Origin: JAFALX01 sp036378495
Lineage (GTDB): Bacteria; Chloroflexota; Dormibacteria; Aeolococcales; Aeolococcaceae
Length of the DNA stretch: 16,503 bases
Reading direction: 5' to 3'
NCBI GenBank assembly: GCA_036378495.1
Contig: DASUWI010000103.1
Coordinates: 1-16,503 of the forward strand
Below are positions 1 to 8,101 of the stretch, piece by piece (within the stretch, counting starts at the first letter, position 1; the number at the start of each line of letters is the position of its first letter). The notes under the pieces were generated by a model. It was not told the DNA's origin, ran no database searches, and saw nothing but the letters and a program-made list of their open reading frames with translations. A program made the translations under genes and the position numbers.

Positions 1-92
1 TCGGATCCCGATCACCGCTCACAGGCGAAGAGCGAGGGCCGGCCACTAGCGCTGTCGGTCGTGCCGGATAGGCGAGCGCCGGTCTCCCCGCA

Positions 93-122
93 AGGGTCAA
101 GACCTGAGCGATTCTGACCCCT
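93..122 (-). terminator. Possible hairpin terminator after the beta-helix gene
   Basis: An inverted repeat, GGGTCA at 94-99 and TGACCC at 115-120, can form a 6-bp stem with a 15-nt loop about 15 nt past the stop codon of the minus-strand beta-helix gene. No T tract follows on the minus strand, so it is at best a weak or factor-assisted terminator. The rest of positions 1-92 shows no gene or other structure that I recognise. Confidence 0.3.
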
Positions 123-134
123 GTCGGCGTTATA

Positions 135-1436
135 TCAGGCGCAGGTCACCCCCGACAGCGAGCTGATGGTCCCCCCAGGCGGGCACGTCACGCTGCCCAC
201 CTTCGAGCTGACGACGCTGATGCCGTTCGCCGACACCGCCGGGTCGATGCGCAGCTGGACGATCGTGCTGTTGCTGATCGTCATGCCGGCCACGTCTCCG
301 ACCTCGAGCACGAAGCCGGGCTGCAGCATCTGCTCGTGGTCGACGGTGATCGCGCTGCTGCCCAGGTTCGGGTTCTTGATCACGCCCCCCTGGCCGCGGG
401 TGATGAAGTTGGTGATCGAGATGTGGTCCGAGTTGGTGATGTACCAGCCGCGGGGATCGGTCTCGTCCGGCCCGGGCGTGAAGTCGAAGTTCGTGATGCT
501 CACGTTGTGGTCGATGTAGACCGCCGTGCCCCAGCCGACGTCGGTGATGTTCGAGATCTTGCCATCCCACTGACAGGAGAAGTCGAGGTCGTCGTTGCCG
601 CCCTTGCCCCGGCCGCGCAGCAGCACGTCGTCGACCACGTTGCCGCTCTTGTGAATCCCGTACAGGTTGTGTCCCGGGTTGGCATTGCAGACGGTGAGCA
701 CGCGCATGGTGAAGGTGTTCTTGTTCTGGGCGCCCAGGAAGCCGGCGTGCTCGATTGTCGTGTTGTCCCCGCTGTCGTCGATGGTGTCGCCCGCGTTGAA
801 TGTCTCTGTGTCGACGGTGAGGCCGCTGAACACCGTGCCGGTGACGGCGGACAGATCGAACACGGTCTTCGGCTTGGTGATCCCGGGGTACGCGACCGTG
901 CCGATCTTTTCCACGAGGCGCGTGGTGTCACGGCCCGCGCCGAGAATGTTCGGCGCGGTGGGGCCGGACAGGCGGAAGTCGGTCTTGAGTCCGTCGTTGT
1001 CGTCCAGGAGATAGGTGCCGGCGGGGAAGTAGACCGTCTGCCCCGAGCCCGCCGCCTCCGCCGCCGAGATGGCCTGGCGGATGGCCTGTGTCGCATCCGA
1101 CTGGCCGGATGGGTCGGCGCCGTATTTGGTGACGTTGAACGCATTGGCGGGCGGCGGCGCCGGCGCCCCCGGCGGGAACGCCGGTGTAGGCAAGGTTGCG
1201 AGCCCGCTCAGCGTGCCCTCTGGGGAAGAGCTTGGTGTGCTTCGGGGCGTGTGAGACCCCGTGCGCCGGTTCGTGTTGGTCGAAGGCGAGCCGTGCAGGA
1301 CCAGGACGAGCACCCCGGCCACAACCGCCACGGCGAGCAGGCCGCCGAGGACCCACGACCACCGTCGCCGCGAAGGCGGCGGGAACGGCGAAGGAGGCGG
1401 CGGTGGCGGTGGTGGCGGAAGCACGTCACTCGTCAT
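135..1436 (-). CDS. Membrane-anchored parallel beta-helix (pectate lyase-like superfamily) protein
   Basis: The 433-residue product starts with a cytoplasmic proline-rich tail (nine consecutive prolines at residues 7-15), then RRR and one hydrophobic segment at about 27-47. A Ser/Thr/Pro-rich linker runs to about residue 95. From about residue 99 the sequence FNVTKYGADPSG, followed by DATQAIRQAI and VYFPAGTYLL, is the usual opening of the pectate-lyase-3 right-handed beta-helix family. The remainder is rich in short Asn/Asp/Thr/Ile beta-strand repeats (for example SNSTIVQL near the end), as expected for helix coils. This implies an outward-facing, membrane-tethered carbohydrate-binding or carbohydrate-degrading protein; no substrate can be assigned. 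The ATG at 1436 is preceded at about 5 nt by AGGTGG on the minus strand, which supports this start. Four cysteines lie in the outer domain, two of them near the C-terminus. The gene stands alone and could be a cell-surface structural protein rather than an enzyme. Confidence 0.85.
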   Translation of the reverse strand: MTSDVLPPPPPPPPPSPFPPPSRRRWSWVLGGLLAVAVVAGVLVLVLHGSPSTNTNRRTGSHTPRSTPSSSPEGTLSGLATLPTPAFPPGAPAPPPANAFNVTKYGADPSGQSDATQAIRQAISAAEAAGSGQTVYFPAGTYLLDDNDGLKTDFRLSGPTAPNILGAGRDTTRLVEKIGTVAYPGITKPKTVFDLSAVTGTVFSGLTVDTETFNAGDTIDDSGDNTTIEHAGFLGAQNKNTFTMRVLTVCNANPGHNLYGIHKSGNVVDDVLLRGRGKGGNDDLDFSCQWDGKISNITDVGWGTAVYIDHNVSITNFDFTPGPDETDPRGWYITNSDHISITNFITRGQGGVIKNPNLGSSAITVDHEQMLQPGFVLEVGDVAGMTISNSTIVQLRIDPAVSANGISVVSSKVGSVTCPPGGTISSLSGVTCA

Positions 1437-1511
1437 CAGCCACCTGAGCGTACGCGAAGCGGCTGACTGGCCTAGCCGATACGATCCATCAGCGCTCGTC
1501 GGACAGCTGTG

Positions 1512-1978
1512 TCAGTCGTCGGCCTCGCCCTGGCCCGCCGGGGCTGCCACGACCGCGGTGCCGCTCTTTTTCACCGACGTGCTCGCGACGCCGTAGTACG
1601 TGAGCGGGTCCGAACCCCACGCGCTCACGAAGTAGGTGCCGCTGCTCACGGTCGGGATGTGAACAGAGGCAATGAACGAGCCGTAACCGGCCACCGTGAC
1701 CGTGCCGAGGCTGGTGCCACCGGTGCAGTCCGGGGCCCCGGCCGCATCCGTCCGGATGCAGTTGCCACGCCTTTTGCTGCTGTTTGACGAACCCGTCCAT
1801 CTTTCCGTTATCGATGTCCGCCACCGCAGCGTTGTGTTCGTGAGGGGGTCACCGGGATTCCCGGCGGGATTTGGAAGAGGTTGACGCAGCTGTTCGACAC
1901 CTTTTGGGGTAGGCAGATATTCGCCGGGATGCCGTTTGCGTTGGGGAACGTGCCGAAGTAGTTGTCGAAGGAGTGGCC
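1512..1978 (-). pseudogene. Frameshifted N-terminal remnant of a phospholipase C/acid phosphatase-type phosphoesterase
   Basis: On the minus strand, 1975 down to about 1848 reads HSFDNYFGTFPNANGIPA, then a Cys-containing stretch ending IPPGIPVT. This is the N-terminal signature of the phosphoesterase family (PF04185: phospholipase C, acid phosphatase), usually preceded by a QEN motif. Reading then moves at the G-run 1844-1848 into a second frame giving HEHNAAVADIDNGKMDGFV and KQQQKAW, the next conserved block (xGGKMDGFV). It moves again near the T-run 1772-1775 into a third frame that runs to a stop at 1512-1514, giving a beta-rich tail with GYGSFIASVHIPTV and SGTYFVSAWGSDPLTYYGV. Both shifts fit one extra base at a homopolymer. 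The family's usual MGYHD/NYW block and everything after it are absent. The true start is also missing, because the match stops at the palindrome 1973-1980. The last-frame tail may come from another domain or gene. The family call for the first two blocks is firm; its history is inference. Confidence 0.72.
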
Positions 1979-1980
1979 AC
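1973..1980. other. Palindromic inversion or chimera junction (GTGGCCAC)
   Basis: The 8-bp perfect palindrome GTGGCCAC sits where coding character switches strand. The minus-strand phosphoesterase signature begins here with Gly-His-Ser-Phe, and a plus-strand coding stretch begins here with Gly-His-Tyr-Asp. Both arms read outward from the palindrome and share the Gly-His codons. This is what a microhomology-mediated inversion, or a fold-back chimera made during amplification or assembly, would leave. The geometry is seen directly; the mechanism is inferred. Confidence 0.5.
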
Positions 1981-2115
1981 TACGACACGCTGTACACGAT
2001 GCTGTCGCTGCTCGGAGCGGCCACGAGCACGTACGCGGCGTTTGCCGCGGGAGGTATCGACGCCTACACCGACTCGATCAACGCGCAGCCGAGCAGCGCG
2101 CACCCCATCGACTAG
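1975..2115 (+). pseudogene. Orphan plus-strand C-terminal coding fragment
   Basis: Starting at the palindrome, the plus strand reads GHYDTLYTMLSLLGAATSTY, then AAFAAGGIDAYTDSINAQPS and SAHPID, ending at TAG 2113-2115. It has no stop, a natural amino-acid composition and no start codon or ribosome binding site. Upstream of 1975 the same frame loses coding character. The opening HYDTLYTM resembles the (N/D)HY-S/T-L-T segment near the C-terminus of PF04185 phosphoesterases, so it may be the other end of the same gene in opposite orientation to the minus-strand remnant. That match is short, and the rest of the tail is not recognised. Confidence 0.4.
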
Positions 2116-2160
2116 CCTGTCAGGCGTACTTCGCCATCACGACGGCGTGCTGACGCGGGA

Positions 2161-2541
2161 TCAGCGGGAGCCGTTGCGCCGCCCGTTGCGCGACAGCTTG
2201 GCCTGGTCCTCGATGCAGTAGCGAGCGGCGGGCATCGCCTCGAGCCGCGCCTCGCTGATGGGCTGGGCGCACGCCTCGCAGAGACCGTAGGTGCCCGCGT
2301 CCAGCCGCTTCAGCGCGCTCTGCACCTCGACCACCTCTGCTTGCACGTGCAGAACCACAGACTGATCCAGTTCACGTTCGATCGTTTCAGTGGCGAGCTC
2401 GGCAGGGTGCTGATCAGCGGAGGAGAGCTCCCGCTCCTGGGCCTCCTGTGCCCCGGCGTGGAGCCGGGTAGCAGCCAGGAGCAACCCGTCGAGCCGCGCC
2501 TGCTCCTTCAGCAAACGGGCACGGAAAGCGTCGGTATCCAT
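2161..2541 (-). CDS. DksA/TraR family zinc-finger protein
   Basis: This 126-residue protein has the DksA/TraR layout: an N-terminal helical part with a long charged helix (about residues 3-80), then YGLCEACAQPISEARLEAMP and ARYCIEDQ as the C-terminal zinc finger. Three of the four usual cysteines are present (C88, C91, C109); the fourth position is Asp112 (CIED instead of CxxC), so the finger is CCCD. Family members bind in the secondary channel of RNA polymerase and modulate initiation, and short actinobacterial homologues are mostly uncharacterised. The ATG at 2541 is chosen over an upstream in-frame start at 2604 because the family homology begins with the helix right after it and AGGAG lies 13 nt upstream (2555-2559 on the minus strand). 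The basic tail RNGRRNGSR follows the finger. The gene lies 129 bp downstream of glgB and could be read through from it or have its own promoter. Confidence 0.85.
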   Translation of the reverse strand: MDTDAFRARLLKEQARLDGLLLAATRLHAGAQEAQERELSSADQHPAELATETIERELDQSVVLHVQAEVVEVQSALKRLDAGTYGLCEACAQPISEARLEAMPAARYCIEDQAKLSRNGRRNGSR

Positions 2542-2609
2542 TGGTGCGGGCGTTCTCCTGTGTTTCTCAATCGTCGGGTTCCAGAGACGGGGTGCAGGGC
2601 GCATGCGTT

Positions 2610-2627
2610 GGGCGCCTCGGGGCGCTC
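2610..2627 (-). terminator. Possible GC-rich hairpin after glgB
   Basis: GCGCC (2612-2616) and GGCGC (2621-2625) flank a TCGG loop. The stem extends to about 7 bp with one G-T pair. It lies about 45 nt past the glgB stop on the minus strand, in the gap before the DksA-like gene. No T tract follows, so termination here is uncertain. Confidence 0.3.
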
Positions 2628-2670
2628 ACCACCCGACAGGGATGACCGCATTGTCCGCGTCTCCATGACG

Positions 2671-4854
2671 TTAAGCAATGGGGGAGAGCCAGATCACGGC
2701 GAGCGGCGGCAGCGTCAGCGCCGCCGACTGGGGACTGGCATGCCAGGCAATCGGCTCGGTCTCCACCGCCCCGAGATTGCCTACCCCGCTGCCGCCGTAG
2801 TACGGCGAGTCGGTGTTGACCACCTCCCGCCAGCGACCGGCGAGCGGCAGGCCCACACGGAAGCCGTGGCGCACCACGGGCGAGAAGTTGGCCACACAGG
2901 CGAGCCCCGGACGGCCGCTCGAATCCGACCGCAGAAACGCGATGACGTTCTGGTCTGCGTTGCCGGCATCGATCCACGCGAATCCCTCGGGGCGGTCGTC
3001 GAGCTCGAACAGCGCAGGCGTTTCCGCGTAGCGCGCCCCGAGGTCGTGCAGCAGCAGACGGATGCCGCCGTGGTCCGACTCCGCCAGCAGCTCCCACGGC
3101 AACCCGCGGTCGTGCGCCCACTCCTGGGGCATCGCCAGCTCGCCGCCCATGAACAGGAGCTTCTTGCCCGGGTGGGCCCACATCCACGCGAAGAGCGCGC
3201 GCAGGTTGGCGAGCTGCTGCCAGTGGTCGCCCGCCATCTTCCTCAGCAGCGAACCCTTGCCGTGCACCACCTCGTCGTGGGAGAGGGGTAGCACGAAGTG
3301 CTCTGACCACGCGTACCACAGACCGAAAGTCAGCTTCTGATGGTGATAGCGACGGAACACCGGATCCTGCGACACGTAATCGAGCGTGTCGTGCATCCAG
3401 CCCATGTTCCACTTGAAGCTGAAGCCGAGTCCGCCCGCCGCGGTGGGGCGGGACACGCCCGGCCACGCCGTCGACTCCTCGGCGACGGTGATCACGCCCG
3501 GATGGTCGCGCGGAACTGTGTCGTTGACCTCGCGCAGCATCGCGATCGCATCGAGGTTCTCGCGACCGCCGAAGCGGTTGGCCAGCCATTCGCCGGGACG
3601 GCGCGAGTAGTCGAGGTAGAGCATCGACGCCACGGCATCGACGCGCAGCCCGTCGGCGTGGAATTCGTCGGCCCAGTAGCGGGCGTTGGCCACCAGGAAG
3701 TTGCGCACCTCGTTGCGGCCGTAGTTGAAGACAAAGGTGCCCCAATCAGGGTGTTCGCCGCGGCGCGGATCCTGATGCTCGTAGAGCGCGGTGCCATCGA
3801 AGCGCGCCAGCGCCCAGTCGTCGCGGGGGAAGTGTGCCGGGACCCAGTCGAGGATCACGCCGATTCCCTGCTGATGCAGGTGGTCGACGAAGAACCGGAA
3901 GTCGTCGGGCGTGCCGTACCGCGCGGTGGGTGCGTAGTACCCGGTCACCTGGTACCCCCAGGAGCCGCCGAAAGGGTGCTCCATCACGGGCATCAGCTCC
4001 ACGTGGGTGAAGCCGAGGTCATGGCAGTGCTCGGCCAGCAGCGGTGCGATCTCGCGGTAGCCGAGGGTCCTGCCGTCGGGTCCGCGGCGCCACGAGCCCA
4101 GGTGCACTTCGTAGACGGCGAGCGGCGAGGTCTGCGGGTTCCACTGCGCGCGACGCTGCATCCACTCGTCATCACCCCACTCGTGGTGCGACTGCGTGAC
4201 GATGCTCGCGGTGCTCGGCGGCCGTTCCGTGGCGCGGGCCAGCGGATCCGCCTTGAGCACCTGCTGCCCGTTGGCACGGGTGACCCGGTACTTGTAGCGT
4301 GTGCCGTCCGTGACGTTGGGGACGAAGAGCTCCCACACGCCGGACATGCCGAGGGAGCGCATCGGCCACGTGCGGGTGTCCCACGCGTTGGCGTCACTTG
4401 CCAGGTGGATGCCGCGGGCGTTGGGTGCCCACACCGCGAAGGCCGTGCCGGTGACGCCCTGGTGCTGGATCACCCTCGACCCCAGCCGCCGCCAGAGCTC
4501 CTGATGCGTCCCCTCGCCGATGAGGTGCAGGTCCACCTCGCCGAGGGTGGGCAGGAAGCGGTAGGGGTCCTCGGCTTCCCAGCGCGACGAATCGGTCTGA
4601 AAGCGCAACCGGTAGCCGGGCAGCTCGGGGACGGGCACCTCGGCCTCGAACAGCCCGGCGGGGTCGGTGCGCTCCATCGGGATGACTCCGCCCGGGTAGG
4701 CCACGGCGATGCCGACGGCGTCCGGATGGAACGCGCGCACGACCGTGCGGTCACCCGCCGGGTGCGCCCCGAGGAAGGCGTGCGGCTGGTCGTGGCTGCC
4801 GGCGACGAGCCGGCGAACGTCCGCGGTCCAGTCGCGCACGATCGTCTCGGTCAT
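2671..4854 (-). CDS. glgB: 1,4-alpha-glucan branching enzyme GlgB
   Basis: A 727-residue GH13 branching enzyme of usual length, which cuts alpha-1,4 chains and re-attaches them as alpha-1,6 branches. An N-terminal beta-sandwich opens with PHAFLGAHP (residues 24-32), and a second CBM48-type domain has FAVWAPNARGIHLASDANAW (139-158). The catalytic barrel begins near YEVHLGSWRR (248-257). GH13 motifs are DWVPAHFP (336-343), DGLRVDAV with nucleophile D406, VAEES with acid/base E459, and LSHDEVVHGKGS with D527, matching the E. coli GlgB residues D405/E458/D526. An all-beta C-terminal domain closes the protein. The ATG at 4854 overlaps the mak stop as ATGA (4851-4854). A longer in-frame start exists at 5058, but its extra 68 residues are mak read out of frame, so the short start is used. 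As last gene of the operon it supplies branching for the GlgE-made glucan. Confidence 0.97.
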   Translation of the reverse strand: MTETIVRDWTADVRRLVAGSHDQPHAFLGAHPAGDRTVVRAFHPDAVGIAVAYPGGVIPMERTDPAGLFEAEVPVPELPGYRLRFQTDSSRWEAEDPYRFLPTLGEVDLHLIGEGTHQELWRRLGSRVIQHQGVTGTAFAVWAPNARGIHLASDANAWDTRTWPMRSLGMSGVWELFVPNVTDGTRYKYRVTRANGQQVLKADPLARATERPPSTASIVTQSHHEWGDDEWMQRRAQWNPQTSPLAVYEVHLGSWRRGPDGRTLGYREIAPLLAEHCHDLGFTHVELMPVMEHPFGGSWGYQVTGYYAPTARYGTPDDFRFFVDHLHQQGIGVILDWVPAHFPRDDWALARFDGTALYEHQDPRRGEHPDWGTFVFNYGRNEVRNFLVANARYWADEFHADGLRVDAVASMLYLDYSRRPGEWLANRFGGRENLDAIAMLREVNDTVPRDHPGVITVAEESTAWPGVSRPTAAGGLGFSFKWNMGWMHDTLDYVSQDPVFRRYHHQKLTFGLWYAWSEHFVLPLSHDEVVHGKGSLLRKMAGDHWQQLANLRALFAWMWAHPGKKLLFMGGELAMPQEWAHDRGLPWELLAESDHGGIRLLLHDLGARYAETPALFELDDRPEGFAWIDAGNADQNVIAFLRSDSSGRPGLACVANFSPVVRHGFRVGLPLAGRWREVVNTDSPYYGGSGVGNLGAVETEPIAWHASPQSAALTLPPLAVIWLSPIA

Positions 4855-6377
4855 GACACGCTGCGGAGCAGGAAGCGGATGGGAATCGCAGCCCACGATG
4901 GCCTGTGGCCCAGCTCGTACGAGGTCTCGTACACGGCCTTCTGCATCTCGAAGGCCCGGCGGAGCACTGCCGCCGCTGCGGGGTCGGGGACGAGGTCGCT
5001 GTCGCCGGCCGTCGCCAGATATGAGGCCCAGAACGCCTCGCGGCATGCCTGCGCCCACGCCTCGCCGTAGGCGAGCATGCCCTCCCAGTCGGCGCTCTGG
5101 GGAAGGATGCGCTCGGCGAGGGCAACCGCCGCCGCGTAGTCGAACGAGCGCAGCATCCCGGCGACATCGATGAGCGGCGAGGTCTTGCGACGGCGCTGCG
5201 CCGGTGTGCGATCGGGCTCGCCCTCGAAGTCGAGGATGATCCAGCCCGAGTCCGTGCGCATCGACTGCCCCAGGTGGAGGTCCCCGTGGATGCGGATGCG
5301 CTGGCCGGTGGGCGCCAGGCTGCGCACCGCGGCGAAGCGGGCGGCGATCTCGTCACGGTGTGGCCGCAACTGCTCGAGCGCCGGGTCGGGACGAGCCAGC
5401 AGCGCATCGAGCTCGCACGTCATCTCCTCCGCCCAGCTGCGCAGAGCGCCTGTCGCCACCGGCTCCGGGCTGAACCCGTCGCCCAGATCGGGCGCGGCCA
5501 GGGCCCGGTGCATCTCGGCGACGACGGCGCCGAGCCGCGACGCCTCCGGCGCGAAGACTCCTCCGTGCTCCTCGACGGCGGCGCGTCGCTCACCCGAGCC
5601 CAGCGCCACCGCCAGATCCTCCGACTCGGCATACAGCATGCGCAGCGACGTGAGCGCCAGCGTCCATCCCTCGGTGCCGTTGTGCAGGAAGGGCTGGATC
5701 AGCACCACCGGCGTGGGGGCGGCGTCCGGTGGCTCGTACAGCGCGGCGGCCTGCAGCGGAGCCGTGTGGCGGAACCCGGCGCGACCGAGCGCGGCCAGCA
5801 TGTCGAGCTCCTGGGACGGCCCCGGCTCCACGCGGCGCAGGTGCTTGAGGAACGTCCCCTCACCGAGAATCATCGACGTGTTGCTCTGCTCGACGCCGAG
5901 CACGCGCAGTGGCGGGTCCAGGTCCCGCTCCAGCGATTCAGCGTCGAACACGCGGAAACGCAGTGCGGCCACCGCGGTCTGCAGGCGCAGCTCCCGGTGC
6001 GCGGAACGCCACAGCCAACGCACGTACTCCGGGTCGCCGATGGCGTCGTACAGAAAGCGCGGCGTGTCGCCTGCCAGGCCTCCGATCATGAAGTCGGGCG
6101 CGCGCTCGGCCAGAGGATCGCCGACGGGGCGGTGGCCCAGCGGCAGCGCGTAGTCGCGCTGCAGGCCGTCGTCGAAGCTCACGCGCGTCACAGTGAAGAA
6201 CGTCGGCGTCTCGATCTCCTCGATGCGCAGCGCGTCGAGAATCCTCACCTCGCGCACCACGCGCCCGATGGCTCCCGACCAGCGCTGTCGTACGACATAC
6301 GCACCGATGTCGTCGAGAGCCTGGTCCAGGCCCGACTCGGTCACGAGTGCATCCACCGTCCTGATCGCCGAGGGCAT
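4851..6377 (-). CDS. mak: Maltokinase (Pep2/Mak)
   Basis: Phosphorylates maltose with ATP to give alpha-maltose 1-phosphate, the GlgE donor. The 508 residues show the maltokinase cap domain at the N-terminus (QRWSGAIGR, 31-39), a nucleotide-loop-like stretch EQSNTSMILGEGTFLKHLRR (163-182), and the aminoglycoside-phosphotransferase-type core with the catalytic loop IRIHGDLHLGQ (361-371; base D366, metal ligand Q371) and ILDFEGEP (381-388; D383). The C-terminal YETSYELGHRPSWAAIPIR is typical of Mak. The length is somewhat above the roughly 450 residues common in mycobacteria. The ATG at 6377 lies 9 nt after the treS stop with no clear Shine-Dalgarno sequence, so translational coupling to treS is likely. 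In many bacteria treS and mak are fused; here they are separate genes. The stop overlaps glgB by ATGA. Confidence 0.95.
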   Translation of the reverse strand: MPSAIRTVDALVTESGLDQALDDIGAYVVRQRWSGAIGRVVREVRILDALRIEEIETPTFFTVTRVSFDDGLQRDYALPLGHRPVGDPLAERAPDFMIGGLAGDTPRFLYDAIGDPEYVRWLWRSAHRELRLQTAVAALRFRVFDAESLERDLDPPLRVLGVEQSNTSMILGEGTFLKHLRRVEPGPSQELDMLAALGRAGFRHTAPLQAAALYEPPDAAPTPVVLIQPFLHNGTEGWTLALTSLRMLYAESEDLAVALGSGERRAAVEEHGGVFAPEASRLGAVVAEMHRALAAPDLGDGFSPEPVATGALRSWAEEMTCELDALLARPDPALEQLRPHRDEIAARFAAVRSLAPTGQRIRIHGDLHLGQSMRTDSGWIILDFEGEPDRTPAQRRRKTSPLIDVAGMLRSFDYAAAVALAERILPQSADWEGMLAYGEAWAQACREAFWASYLATAGDSDLVPDPAAAAVLRRAFEMQKAVYETSYELGHRPSWAAIPIRFLLRSVS

Positions 6378-6385
6378 CGCCGGAC

Positions 6386-8097
<1,712 letters not shown>

Positions 8098-8101
<4 letters not shown>

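Noticed and set aside
336..1466. Plus-strand open frame opposite the beta-helix gene
   Set aside because: It has Arg/Asp/Val-rich translation with no motif, and it mirrors a coherent minus-strand protein with TM segment, linker and beta-helix.
2542..2604. N-terminal extension of the DksA-like protein from an upstream ATG
   Set aside because: The extra 21 residues have no family similarity, and AGGAG lies between the two candidate starts, favouring the downstream ATG.
3340..5070. Long plus-strand open frame opposite glgB and mak
   Set aside because: It is the antisense of strongly supported glgB/mak sequence in GC-rich DNA. Its translation is Arg/Val/His/Gly-rich with no domain, while the minus strand has all catalytic motifs.
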